From Glandiceps talaboti (lineage: Eukaryota > Hemichordata > Enteropneusta > Spengelidae), in NCBI RefSeq assembly GCF_964340395.1, contig NC_135567.1, positions 9,406,984-9,436,983 of the forward strand: 30,000 nucleotides of DNA, given 5' to 3'. Each line of letters starts with the position of its first letter. Positions within the stretch are counted from its first letter, which is position 1. Positions 9,453 to 21,393 of this stretch are shown piece by piece. The position numbers were made by a program, and so were the translations under genes. A model generated the notes under the pieces. It saw only the letters and a program-made list of their open reading frames with translations. It was not told the origin of the DNA and did no database searches.

Positions 9453-9629
9453 CTTTTCATAACAAGTTTCTAATTTGTGTGAATTTTCCAACCACTTCGG
9501 ATAACCAATCTTGTTATTAATAGCTTCTAATTTGGTTAAAGCTCTGTCTCTCGTTAATTCATCCATCCATTCCACCGTCGGCAGATTTTCAGAAAATGCA
9601 GTTCTTACAGCATTCACAATATTTTCAAC
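9453..9629 (-). CDS. M13 peptidase exon 7 (residues 265-323)
   Basis: The exon is 177 bases, phase 0 at both ends, from acceptor CCAG to donor AAG|GTGAGT. It starts VENIVNAVRTAFSENLPTVE, continues WMDELTRDRALTKLEAINNK, and has the conserved IGYP motif. This is the family signature 'W.D..T...A..K..A...KIGYP'. A (CTGT)n array begins about 22 bases into the following intron. Confidence 0.95.
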
Positions 9630-9630
9630 C

Positions 9631-10340
9631 TGGAAAGAACAATAAGGTGATTATTATTTCAGGATGGTAATTTAGTATTGTTGATGTTTTCAAGATGTTT
9701 CCGAGTCTTCCGATACAATACCATTAGGCTTCTCCCCAAAGGTCAAAGGTCGGCCACTGATTGTCAGTTTAACACTTTTTTTCTCACTTATCATGAATAG
9801 TCAGCTTTACATTTCCTGGTTTCCTGAGATGTATAAAGAACATTTTTCAAGGTTGTGGTATGAAGCATTTTTAATCACCTGGGGTGAACTACTTGATCAC
9901 AGAACTTCCAACTATAAAGCAATTTAATGATGCCATTAAAACAAAATAAATTGCTGGCATTTTTATTTGTTATTGTAATAGATGGTAGAATATAGAATGT
10001 ATGTGGGTGTGTTTCGTTGGTAGAACCCTCCTCCAATTGCTGAATAGACTTTGACGAGATTTAGCGTAGATTTTAGATGTACTGGGGGTTTGCATGAGCT
10101 ATTCAGGGGGTTATCACCTGACTGTGCCCTGGGTTTTGTGGTACAATCCATCTGTCATTGATGGCGTTCAAACTTTATTTAAAAATCACTCACAATAAAA
10201 GACGTCAACATGTCTTTTGATCATTTCACGATGAAAATGTTATTTCAAATATAATAAAGACAAAACAAGACTAATGTAATGTAAGTGATATTGTCTCACA
10301 CTACTTGTATGAATCTTGGAAACAGAAAAGTAATTATAGC
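9631..10340. other. Intron 6, unique part
   Basis: I see no exon, no repeat family shared with the rest of the window and no coding similarity here. A short minus-strand frame at 9963-10151 has no recognisable features. Confidence 0.5.
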
Positions 10341-10354
10341 CTAATAATTAACAT

Positions 10355-10598
10355 GGTCGTCTGGTCGTCTGGTCGTCCGGTTGTCCGGTCGGCCGGTTGT
10401 CCGGTCGTCCGGTCGTCTCGTAGTCCGGTCGTCCGGTCGTCTCGTAGTCCGGTCGTCTGGTAGTCTGTTAGTCTGGTAGTCTGGTCGTCTGGTTGTCTGG
10501 TCATCTGGTCGTCTGGTCGTCTGGTAGTCTGGTCGTCTGGTCGTCTGGTAGTCTGGTCATCTGGTCGTCTGGTCGTCTGGTAGTCTGGTCGTCTGGTC
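10355..10598. repeat. 8-bp minisatellite, GTCGTCTG type
   Basis: About thirty units of GTCGTCTG with variants GTCGTCCG, GTAGTCTG, GTTGTCCG and GTCATCTG. The CCGG-type variants cluster on the left and the CTGG-type on the right. Because the period is 8, each strand shows shifting frames with no long coding frame. Confidence 0.9.
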
Positions 10599-10655
10599 GT
10601 GCAGGTTTAAAAGCTCTATTCACTATTACCTGCATTAGTTGTACCTGTCATTAGG

Positions 10656-10657
10656 TA

Positions 10658-10694
<37 letters not shown>

Positions 10695-10942
10695 GGCTGT
10701 CTGTCTGTCTGTCTGTCTGTCTGGCTGTCTGTCTGGCTGTCTGTCTGTCTGTGTCTGTCTGTCTGGCTGTCTGTCTGTCTGTCTGGCTGGCTGTCTGTCT
10801 GTCTGTCTGGCTGGCTGTCTGTCTGGCTGTGTCTGTCTGTCTGACTGTCTGTGTTTGTATTTCTATGTGTGTGAATCTGTGTGTGTGAGTGAGTCTGTGT
10901 ATTTGTGGGCGTGTGTGTGTGTGTGTGTGTGTGTGTGTCTTT
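10656..10942. repeat. (CTGT)n with CTGG variants, then (TG)n
   Basis: CTGT units with regularly spaced CTGG changes run to about 10850, followed by mixed GTGT and a pure TG tract at 10904-10938. On the gene strand it begins about 80 bases after the exon 6 donor. Confidence 0.95.
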
Positions 10943-11024
10943 CTATATAATGACAGTGTGTCTGTGTGCATATGTTTGTTGGTATGTCATTTACTCAACC
11001 ACTTCAGCTACATAGCCAACTTAC

Positions 11025-11247
11025 CGAGTCCTTGCTTTCTGGAGGAAACTCCTTCTCAACATACAGAGCCCCGGTGGCAAATCCAAGCACACCATCAGCA
11101 CGACTAACACATGTTTTCCACCTAGGAGGTAGGTCAGACACCCCCTGTGTACTTTCTTCATACTGCTTTAGAGCTTGCATAAAGTCATTAGACAGATATC
11201 CTATCATTCCACCTATGGTATTCCAGACTATATAGTCAGTTAGCAAA
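11025..11247 (-). CDS. M13 peptidase exon 6 (residues 191-264)
   Basis: This 223-base exon follows acceptor TTTTCCCAG. One base completes Ser190, followed by LLTDYIVWNTIGGMIGYLS and later PPRWKTCVSRADGVLGFATG and ALYVEKEFPPESKDS. It matches the family 'L..Y..W.....LS..F......F......G....PRW..C......ALG.ALGALYV...F...SK' segment, including the conserved Cys after RWK. The donor is TCG|GTAAGTTGG, phase 0. The acceptor is preceded by a tandem pyrimidine-rich repeat. Confidence 0.95.
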
Positions 11248-11251
11248 CTGG

Positions 11252-11428
11252 GAAAACAACAATATCGGAAAAAGGAAGTATTGGAAAATGAAAATATAGG
11301 AAAATGAAAAAACTGGAAAATGAAAATAATGGAAAATAAAATTCATGTAAAATGAAAATGATGTAAAATAAAAATCATGGAAAATGAAAATATTGGAAAA
11401 TGAAAATATTGTAAATAAAAATACTGGT
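11252..11428 (-). repeat. 16-17-bp repeat forming a pyrimidine-rich tract upstream of the exon 6 acceptor
   Basis: GGAAAATGAAAATATT recurs about ten times. On the gene strand this is TTTTCATTTTCC, running to within a few bases of the TTTTCCCAG acceptor of exon 6. It effectively enlarges the polypyrimidine tract. Confidence 0.85.
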
Positions 11429-11750
11429 GTCATGTATAAAAGTTTCCAGTCGTGATTGAGAGTATTGAAAAAAATGTGATTCCAAACACAATGAAATAAT
11501 TAACGTATACTCTGCACGAACCAAGTTGAACAAAAAATATAGAATATATACTCTGGTTGTTCTATGTCACGACAACACATACGTCACTGATTCTGCTGCA
11601 TTCAAAATATGAGTCAAAAAGTTCGAAAGTGTTGTTACTTTCCCGACTTTTCTTTCATATTACTGACGCTGGTATAATTACGTTGTTCTCCAATATTTTT
11701 CTTCATTAAGTCAGAAAATATTCGTGACCTAAGGGTTGTCACTACGAGTT

Positions 11751-11824
11751 GCTAGATGAGTAGTGACAAAGGCCCCTTAGGTCACTCGCTAGATGAGTAG
11801 TGACAAAGGCCCCTTAGGTCACTC
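11751..11824. repeat. 37-bp direct duplication
   Basis: GCTAGATGAGTAGTGACAAA followed by GGCCCCTTAGGTCACTC occurs twice back to back (11751 and 11788). The GGCCCCTTAGGTCACTCATA word also occurs at 8484-8503, so it belongs to a dispersed element. The plus-strand frame at 11793-12023 is not supported as a gene. Confidence 0.8.
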
Positions 11825-12138
11825 ATATTTTCATTCAGTTGTAAAGAGGAATATCTCGCCAAGAAATAAAGACATTTTGGGTTCTGGAGAGTCATATGAT
11901 TTTTCATCACCTACATTACATGTGATTTCAGAAAAACATCAAGTTCAAGTTGTCCCTCATTTGGGGATCTTTGCTGTGGGACACATTGCATCATGGGAGA
12001 CAGCAGAAATGTTTATGCAATGAATATTCATGACTCCTAAGAGCCTATTACCTCCCAGTGAAAGTGTCATGTGATTGCACATAATGTATGTGATATAAAA
12101 TCAAGAATTTCTCTCCAGAAGCAAAAGTTCATGATAAT

Positions 12139-13496
12139 GCCTTTATTTCCTGTAGTCGTGTTCCCCTTTAAGTTCACTAAATCTATTTATGAGTAGACCT
12201 TTATTTCCTGTAGTGGTGTTCCCCTTTAAGTTCACTGAATCTATTTATGAGTAGACCTTTATTTCCTATATTCGTATTCCCCTTTAAGTTTACTAAATCT
12301 ATTTATGAGTAGACCTTTATTTCCTATAGTCGTATTCCCCTTTAAGTTTACTAAATCTATTTATGAGTAGACCTTTATTTCCTATAGTCGTATTCCCCTT
12401 TAAGTTTACTAAATCTATTTATGAGTAGACCTTTATTTCCTATAGTGGTGTTCCCCTTTAAGTTCACTAAATCTATTTATGAGTAGACCTTTATTTCCTA
12501 TAGTCGTGTTCCCCTTTAAGTTCACTAAATCTATTTATGAGTAGACCTTTATTTCCTATAGTCGTGTTCCCCTTTAAGTTTACTAAATCTATTTATGAGT
12601 AGACCTTTATTTCCTGTAGTGGTGTTCCCCTTTAAGTTCACTAAATCTATTTATGAGTAGACCTTTATTTCCTATAGTCGTGTTCCCCTTTAAGTTCACT
12701 AAATCTATTTATGAGTAGACCTTTATTTCCTATAGTCGTGTTCCCCTTTAAGTTCACTAAATCTGTTCATGAGTACACCTTTATTTCCTATAGTCGTGTT
12801 CCCCTTTAAGTTCACTAAATCTATTTATGAGTAGACCTTTATTTCCTATAGTCGTGTTCCCCTTTAAGTTCACTAAATCTATTTATGAGTAGACCTTTAT
12901 TTCCTATAGTCGTGTTCCCCTTTAAGTTCACTAAATCTATTTATGAGTAGACCTTTATTTCCTGTAGTCGTGTTCCCCTTTAAGTTTACTGAATCTATTT
13001 ATGAGTAGACCTTTATGTCCTATAGTCGTGTTCCCCTTTAAGTTTACTGAATCTATTTATGAGTAGACCTTTATGTCCTATAGTCGTGTTCCCCTTTAAG
13101 TTCACTAAATCTATTTATGAGTAGACCTTTATTTCCTGTAGTCGTGTTCCCCTTTAAGTTTACTGAATCTATTTATGAGTAGACCTTTATTTCCTGTAGT
13201 CATGTTCCCCTTTAAGTTTACTGAATCTATTTATGAGTAGACCTTTATTTCCTATAGTCATGTTCCCCTTTAAGTTCACTAAATCTATTTATGAGTAGAC
13301 CTTTATTTCCTATAGTGGTGTTCCCCTTTAAGTTCACTAAATCTATTTATGAGTAGACCTTTATTTCCTATAGTCGTGTTCCCCTTTAAGTTCACTAAAT
13401 CTATTTATGAGTACACCTTTATTTCCTATAGTCGTGTTCCCCTTTAAGTTCACTAAATCTATTTATGAGTAGACCTTTATTTCCTATAGTCGTGTT
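12139..13496. repeat. 58-bp satellite, left block (~23 units)
   Basis: The unit contains CTTTATTTCCTATAGTCGTG, TTCCCCTTTAAGTTCACTAA and ATCTATTTATGAGTAGAC. Variants include TCGTG/TGGTG, TTCACTAA/TTTACTGA, GTAGAC/GTACAC and TTTCC/GTCC. The block ends inside a unit where the hAT-like element is inserted. On the gene strand every standard unit carries AATAAA. Confidence 0.97.
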
Positions 13497-15305
13497 CAGC
13501 GTGCGAAATTAACGCCGGTCCTTCGGCCCGAGACCAACAGATTTCCGTTCAGACCGACAGTTTTTCAGAATTACAACAACGTATCGGTCCTTATGACCGA
13601 TTGAAATTTGGAGTAAATAATAACATTTTTTCAAACATATATCCAATTTCACCTACATGAACCTGATCTTGTGTTACCTATTTTACTCTCGACATCTCGT
13701 TCAAGTCAAGCGACACACAGCTAGCTCGCAACGTGTTGTTGCCAATGTTGATATCATGTCTACATGACATAGCATACAGCGTCTAATCAGAACGTCTGAG
13801 ACATTCATATTCATTTTACTCATTCAGCGCATACGTCTTTTTCCGCCATGATATCGTAATCATTTAATCATTGTTGTAAAGTTTATTGCTCGAAGTGTAT
13901 GGAACTTTTAACGTGTTTGAGACAGTTCCACGTTGCATTCATAAAGTATGTGGCGATATTTAGAAGATGGCAATGACCTTCCGAAAAAGAAGACGAAACA
14001 TACACTGTTTTTTTAAAGGCTGGTATTAAAGCCGGCAAATGTTAGCAGGTTTCCCGATCAATTTACCGGAGTTCCCCATGTCTGTTGCCACGATCAAAAC
14101 AAACTGACGGAAACATACGAAAATGGCGTTTTAACTAATAAAAAAGGCAGGTACATTTCGTAAAATATCTTCAGTACGATAGGTTTTTTTTTTTTTGTAA
14201 AAACAGTAAAAAGAAATGCATAGTCTGATTGCTTTCAATTTGATTCATATGATAATGTACGTCCTGTCATGTTGTAATCAACGTGTAGACTTAGAAATGT
14301 TGCATTTTTGTTGCCATTGTTGTATCTGGAAAATTACTGCATCATGCCAAACACGGGTACATAGTGGATGACACATTACAGTACAGTTACCATATCACAT
14401 TCCCACGTCAAAAAAAACTCGCACTGTAAGACATGTTTAGCCATAGTTCTCTTCATCATGGTCAGATTTCTTACACAAACAGTCAGAGACGATACTCAAT
14501 ACACCACGGTAGGGTATACGGATAGGGCTTTATGGGGGGCTTCATTACATATTTGTAAAGACTGAAGGAAGACGAAACCGCTCCGTGTCACTGTGTGGAT
14601 GGAAATTGAAATAAAGCAAATACACAGTTTTCAAGAGGGATAGTTATGCGATAAAACTTTCTGCTATGATGAATTTGTGGGTCTACGTTCGCTAAGAGTT
14701 GGAAAGCTACATCATCAGCTGTTGCCACAGACGATGAATCTGACTTTGGATTATGTGATTCAGAATTTAGTACAGAGAGGAAGGAGAGGACTGTGATCTC
14801 TTAGAGATCGCAGATAATGTAGATTTATTGATTCATTCACCCACATTATCTACAATCTATGGATCTGTATTTCTCTGGTGGAATGAATACATTCAGTCTC
14901 AGACCACTGTAGTCTATAGGAACAGATTATGGAGAATGAATATTCATAGTCTCTGGGTTCATAGTTACAAATGAAAATCTCTACTCACAGAGTAAAAAAT
15001 TACTTGGTTCGAAATCCAAAATTTACTTCCAAGTTATTTTTTGACTCTGTGAGTGGAAATTTTATGAAATAATAGTGGATAGTGAACAATTCGTTGTATT
15101 CTCTTTTACTTTTATATCTAAAGATATGCTGTATCATATTAAAGTTCAAAATCATTTAATCTGTAAATGGGGATGGGGTGTAGATACAGGTCGTGAAAAT
15201 GAACTGCATTGAGTATGGACCAGCAGTTTTCCTTGAGGACCAGCAGAATTTGCTACATGTCGGTCCTTATGACCAGTAGTCATTTTCCCTTAAGTTCACA
15301 CACTG
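13497..15305. mobile_element. Non-autonomous hAT-like DNA transposon, 1809 bp, in the satellite
   Basis: It interrupts one 58-bp unit. GTCGTGTT is present on both sides (13489-13496 and 15306-15313), a perfect 8-bp target-site duplication. The ends are CAGCGTGCGAAATTAA and the imperfect complement TTAAGTTCACACACTG. An 8-bp duplication with CAG-type ends is characteristic of the hAT superfamily. GGTCCTTATGACC recurs near each end (13575 and 15260) as a subterminal repeat. I see no transposase domain; the longest frame (14368-14565, 65 codons) is unremarkable, so it depends on a partner element. Confidence 0.85.
14972..15058. repeat. Hairpin-forming inverted repeat inside the hAT-like element
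   Basis: CTACTCACAGAGTAAAAAAT then TTACTTGG on the left pairs with CCAAGTTATTTTTTGACTC then TGTGAGTGG on the right, with about 24 bases between the arms. It may be a subterminal structure of the element or a small nested insertion. Confidence 0.7.
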
Positions 15306-18300
15306 GTCGTGTTCCCCTTTAAGTTCACTAAATCTATTTATGAGTACACCTTTATTTCCTATAGTCGTGTTCCCCTTTAAGTTCACTAAATCTATTTATG
15401 AGTAGACCTTTATTTCCTATAATCATGTTCCCCTTTAAGTTCACTAAGTCTATTTATGAGTAGACCTTTATTTCCTATAGTGGTGTTCACCTTTAAGTTT
15501 ACTAAATCTATTTATGAGTACACCTTTATTTCCTATAGTCGTGTTCCCCTTTAAGTTCACTAAGTCTATTTATGAGTAGACCTTTATTTCCTGTAGTCGT
15601 GTTCCCCTTTAAGTTCACTAAATCTATTTATGAGTAGACCTTTATTTCCTATAGTCGTGTTCCCCTTTAAGTTTACTGAATCTATTTATGAGTAGACCTT
15701 TATTTCCTATAGTCGTGTTCCCCTTTAAGTCCACTAAATCTATTTATGAGTAGACCTTTATTTCCTATAGTGGTGTTCCCCTTTTAGTTTACTAAATCTA
15801 TTTATGAGTAGACCTTTATTTCCTATAGTCGTGTTCCCCTTTAAGTTCACTAAGTCTATTTATGAGTAGACCTTTATTTCCTATAGTCGTGTTCCCCTTT
15901 AAGTTTACTAAATCTATTTATGAGTACACCTTTATTTCCTATAGTGGTGTTCCCCTTTAAGTTTACTAAATCTATTCATGAGTACACCTTTATTTCCTGT
16001 AGTCGTGTTCCCCTTTAAGTTTACTGAATCTATTTATGAGTAGACCTTTATTTCCTATAGTCGTGTTCCCCTTTAAGTTTACTAAATCTATTTATGAGTA
16101 GACCTTTATGTCCTATAGTCGTGTTCCCCTTTAAGTTCACTAAATCTATTTATGAGTAGACCTTTATTTCCTGTAGTCGTGTTCCCCTTTAAGTTTACTG
16201 AATCTATTTATGAGTAGACCTTTATTTCCTATAATCGTGTTCCCCTTTAAGTTCACTAAATCTATTTATGAGTACACCTTTATTTCCTATAGTCGTGTTC
16301 CCCTTTAAGTTTACTGAATCTATTTATGAGTAGACCTTTATTTCCTATAATCGTGTTCCCCTTTAAGTTCACTAAATCTATTTATGAGTAGACCTTTATT
16401 TCCTATAGTCGTGTTCCCCTTTAAGTTTACTGAATCTATTTATGAGTACACCTTTATTTCCTATAGTCGTGTTCCCCTTTAAGTTTACTGAATCTATTTA
16501 TGAGTAGACCTTTATTTCCTATAATTGTGTTCCCCTTTAAGTTCACTAAATCTATTTATGAGTAGACCTGTATTTCCTGTAGTCGTGTTCCCCTTTAAGT
16601 TTACTGAATCTATTTATGAGTACACCTTTATTTCCTATAGTCGTGTTCCCCTTTAAGTTCACTAAGTCTATTTATGAGTAGACCTTTATTTCCTATAGTC
16701 GTGTTCCCCTTTAAGTTTACTGAATCTATTTATGAGTAGACCTTTATTTCCTATAATCGTGTTCCCCTTTAAGTTCACTAAATCTATTTATGAGTACACC
16801 TTTATTTCCTATAGTGGTGTTCCCCTTTAAGTTCACTAAATCTATTTATGAGTAGACCTTTATTTCCTATAGTCGTGTTCCCCTTTAAGTTCACTAAGTC
16901 TATTTATGAGTAGACCTTTATTTCCTATAGTGGTGTTCCCCTTTAAGTTTACTGAATCTATTTATGAGTAGACCTTTATTTCCTATAGTCGTGTTCCCCT
17001 TTAAGTTCACTAAGTCTATTTATGAGTAGACCTTTATTTCCTATAGTCGTGTTCCCCTTTAAGTTCACTAAGTCTATTTATGAGTAGACCTTTATTTCCT
17101 ATAGTCGTGTTCCCCTTTAAGTTTACTGAATCTATTTATGAGTAGACCTTTATTTCCTATAGTCGTGTTCCCCTTTAAGTTTACTGAATCTATTTATGAG
17201 TAGACCTTTATTTCCTATAGTCGTGTTCCCCTTTAAGTTCACTAAATCTATTTATGAGTAGACCTTTATTTCCTATAGTGGTGTTCCCCTTTAAGTTCAC
17301 TAAATCTATTTATGAGTAGACCTTTATTTCCTATAGTCGTGTTCCCCTTTAAGTCCACTAAATCTATTTATGAGTAGACCTTTATTTCCTATAGTGGTGT
17401 TCCCCTTTTAGTTTACTAAATCTATTTATGAGTAGACCTTTATTTCCTATAGTCGTGTTCCCCTTTAAGTTCACTAAGTCTATTTATGAGTAGACCTTTA
17501 TTTCCTATAGTCGTGTTCCCCTTTAAGTTTACTAAATCTATTTATGAGTACACCTTTATTTCCTATAGTGGTGTTCCCCTTTAAGTTTACTAAATCTATT
17601 CATGAGTACACCTTTATTTCCTGTAGTCGTGTTCCCCTTTAAGTTTACTGAATCTATTTATGAGTAGACCTTTATTTCCTATAGTCGTGTTCCCCTTTAA
17701 GTTTACTAAATCTATTTATGAGTAGACCTTTATGTCCTATAGTCGTGTTCCCCTTTAAGTTCACTAAATCTATTTATGAGTAGACCTTTATTTCCTGTAG
17801 TCGTGTTCCCCTTTAAGTTTACTGAATCTATTTATGAGTAGACCTTTATTTCCTATAATCGTGTTCCCCTTTAAGTTCACTAAATCTATTTATGAGTACA
17901 CCTTTATTTCCTATAGTCGTGTTCCCCTTTAAGTTTACTGAATCTATTTATGAGTAGACCTTTATTTCCTATAATCGTGTTCCCCTTTAAGTTCACTAAA
18001 TCTATTTATGAGTAGACCTTTATTTCCTATAGTCGTGTTCCCCTTTAAGTTTACTGAATCTATTTATGAGTACACCTTTATTTCCTATAGTCGTGTTCCC
18101 CTTTAAGTTTACTGAATCTATTTATGAGTAGACCTTTATTTCCTATAATTGTGTTCCCCTTTAAGTTCACTAAATCTATTTATGAGTAGACCTGTATTTC
18201 CTGTAGTCGTGTTCCCCTTTAAGTTTACTGAATCTATTTATGAGTACACCTTTATTTCCTATAGTCGTGTTCCCCTTTAAGTTCACTAAGTCTATTTATG

Positions 18301-21300
18301 AGTAGACCTTTATTTCCTATAGTCGTGTTCCCCTTTAAGTTTACTGAATCTATTTATGAGTAGACCTTTATTTCCTATAATCGTGTTCCCCTTTAAGTTC
18401 ACTAAATCTATTTATGAGTACACCTTTATTTCCTATAGTGGTGTTCCCCTTTAAGTTCACTAAATCTATTTATGAGTAGACCTTTATTTCCTATAGTCGT
18501 GTTCCCCTTTAAGTTCACTAAGTCTATTTATGAGTAGACCTTTATTTCCTATAGTGGTGTTCCCCTTTAAGTTTACTGAATCTATTTATGAGTACACCTT
18601 TATTTCCTATAGTCGTGTTCCCCTTTAAGTTTACTGAATCTATTTATGAGTAGACCTTTATTTCCTATAATTGTGTTCCCCTTTAAGTTCACTAAATCTA
18701 TTTATGAGTAGACCTGTATTTCCTGTAGTCGTGTTCCCCTTTAAGTTTACTGAATCTATTTATGAGTACACCTTTATTTCCTATAGTCGTGTTCCCCTTT
18801 AAGTTCACTAAGTCTATTTATGAGTAGACCTTTATTTCCTATAGTCGTGTTCCCCTTTAAGTTTACTGAATCTATTTATGAGTAGACCTTTATTTCCTAT
18901 AATCGTGTTCCCCTTTAAGTTCACTAAATCTATTTATGAGTACACCTTTATTTCCTATAGTGGTGTTCCCCTTTAAGTTCACTAAATCTATTTATGAGTA
19001 GACCTTTATTTCCTATAGTCGTGTTCCCCTTTAAGTTCACTAAGTCTATTTATGAGTAGACCTTTATTTCCTATAGTGGTGTTCCCCTTTAAGTTTACTG
19101 AATCTATTTATGAGTAGACCTTTATTTCCTATAGTCGTGTTCCCCTTTAAGTTCACTAAGTCTATTTATGAGTAGACCTTTATTTCCTATAGTCGTGTTC
19201 CCCTTTAAGTTCACTAAGTCTATTTATGAGTAGACCTTTATTTCCTATAGTCGTGTTCCCCTTTAAGTTTACTGAATCTATTTATGAGTAGACCTTTATT
19301 TCCTATAGTCGTGTTCCCCTTTAAGTTTACTGAATCTATTTATGAGTAGACCTTTATTTCCTATAGTCGTGTTCCCCTTTAAGTTCACTAAATCTATTTA
19401 TGAGTAGACCTTTATTTCCTATAGTGGTGTTCCCCTTTAAGTTCACTAAATCTATTTATGAGTAGACCTTTATTTCCTATAGTCGTGTTCCCCTTTAAGT
19501 CCACTAAATCTATTTATGAGTAGACCTTTATTTCCTATAGTGGTGTTCCCCTTTTAGTTTACTAAATCTATTTATGAGTAGACCTTTATTTCCTATAGTC
19601 GTGTTCCCCTTTAAGTTCACTAAGTCTATTTATGAGTAGACCTTTATTTCCTATAGTCGTGTTCCCCTTTAAGTTTACTAAATCTATTTATGAGTACACC
19701 TTTATTTCCTATAGTGGTGTTCCCCTTTAAGTTTACTAAATCTATTCATGAGTACACCTTTATTTCCTGTAGTCGTGTTCCCCTTTAAGTTTACTGAATC
19801 TATTTATGAGTAGACCTTTATTTCCTATAGTCGTGTTCCCCTTTAAGTTTACTAAATCTATTTATGAGTAGACCTTTATGTCCTATAGTCGTGTTCCCCT
19901 TTAAGTTCACTAAATCTATTTATGAGTAGACCTTTATTTCCTGTAGTCGTGTTCCCCTTTAAGTTTACTGAATCTATTTATGAGTAGACCTTTATTTCCT
20001 ATAATCGTGTTCCCCTTTAAGTTCACTAAATCTATTTATGAGTACACCTTTATTTCCTATAGTCGTGTTCCCCTTTAAGTTTACTGAATCTATTTATGAG
20101 TAGACCTTTATTTCCTATAATCGTGTTCCCCTTTAAGTTCACTAAATCTATTTATGAGTAGACCTTTATTTCCTATAGTCGTGTTCCCCTTTAAGTTTAC
20201 TGAATCTATTTATGAGTACACCTTTATTTCCTATAGTCGTGTTCCCCTTTAAGTTTACTGAATCTATTTATGAGTAGACCTTTATTTCCTATAATTGTGT
20301 TCCCCTTTAAGTTCACTAAATCTATTTATGAGTAGACCTGTATTTCCTGTAGTCGTGTTCCCCTTTAAGTTTACTGAATCTATTTATGAGTACACCTTTA
20401 TTTCCTATAGTCGTGTTCCCCTTTAAGTTCACTAAGTCTATTTATGAGTAGACCTTTATTTCCTATAGTCGTGTTCCCCTTTAAGTTTACTGAATCTATT
20501 TATGAGTAGACCTTTATTTCCTATAATCGTGTTCCCCTTTAAGTTCACTAAATCTATTTATGAGTACACCTTTATTTCCTATAGTGGTGTTCCCCTTTAA
20601 GTTCACTAAATCTATTTATGAGTAGACCTTTATTTCCTATAGTCGTGTTCCCCTTTAAGTTCACTAAGTCTATTTATGAGTAGACCTTTATTTCCTATAG
20701 TGGTGTTCCCCTTTAAGTTTACTGAATCTATTTATGAGTAGACCTTTATTTCCTATAGTCGTGTTCCCCTTTAAGTTCACTAAGTCTATTTATGAGTAGA
20801 CCTTTATTTCCTATAGTCGTGTTCCCCTTTAAGTTCACTAAGTCTATTTATGAGTAGACCTTTATTTCCTATAGTCGTGTTCCCCTTTAAGTTTACTGAA
20901 TCTATTTATGAGTAGACCTTTATTTCCTATAGTCGTGTTCCCCTTTAAGTTTACTGAATCTATTTATGAGTAGACCTTTATTTCCTATAGTCGTGTTCCC
21001 CTTTAAGTTCACTAAATCTATTTATGAGTAGACCTTTATTTCCTATAGTGGTGTTCCCCTTTAAGTTCACTAAATCTATTTATGAGTAGACCTTTATTTC
21101 CTATAGTGGTGTTCCCCTTTAAGTTCACTAAATCTATTTATGAGTAGACCTTTATTTCCTATAGTGGTGTTCCCCTTTAAGTTCACTAAATCTATTTATG
21201 AGTAGATCTTTATTTCCTATAGTCATGTTCCCCTTTAAGTTTACTGAATCTATTTATGAGTAGACATTTATTTCCTATAGTCGTGTTCCCCTTTAAGTTC

Positions 21301-21380
21301 ACTAAATCTATTTATGAGTAGACCTTTATTTCCTGTAGTCGTGTTCCCCTTTAAGTTCACTGAATCTATTTATGAGTAGC
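15306..21380. repeat. 58-bp satellite, right block (~105 units) with higher-order repeats
   Basis: It has the same 58-bp unit as the left block. Rare variants repeat at exact multiples of 58: CCACTAAATC at 15731, 17355 and 19501; CCTGTATTTCCTGT at 16567, 18191, 18713 and 20337. The steps are 1624 (28 units), 2146 (37 units) and 522 (9 units). The array therefore holds three copies of a 28-unit block, with an extra 9-unit duplication in the middle one. The copies appear identical where compared. It ends 14 bases from the exon 5 donor. Confidence 0.97.
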
Positions 21381-21393
21381 TTTTCTACCTTAC

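Noticed and set aside
14368-14565. 65-codon frame in the hAT-like element as a transposase remnant
   Set aside because: No transposase motif could be recognised, and the length is what chance allows.
12139-21380. A long repetitive protein from the 58-bp satellite
   Set aside because: 58 is not a multiple of three and each unit brings stops in the frames examined; no long open frame exists.
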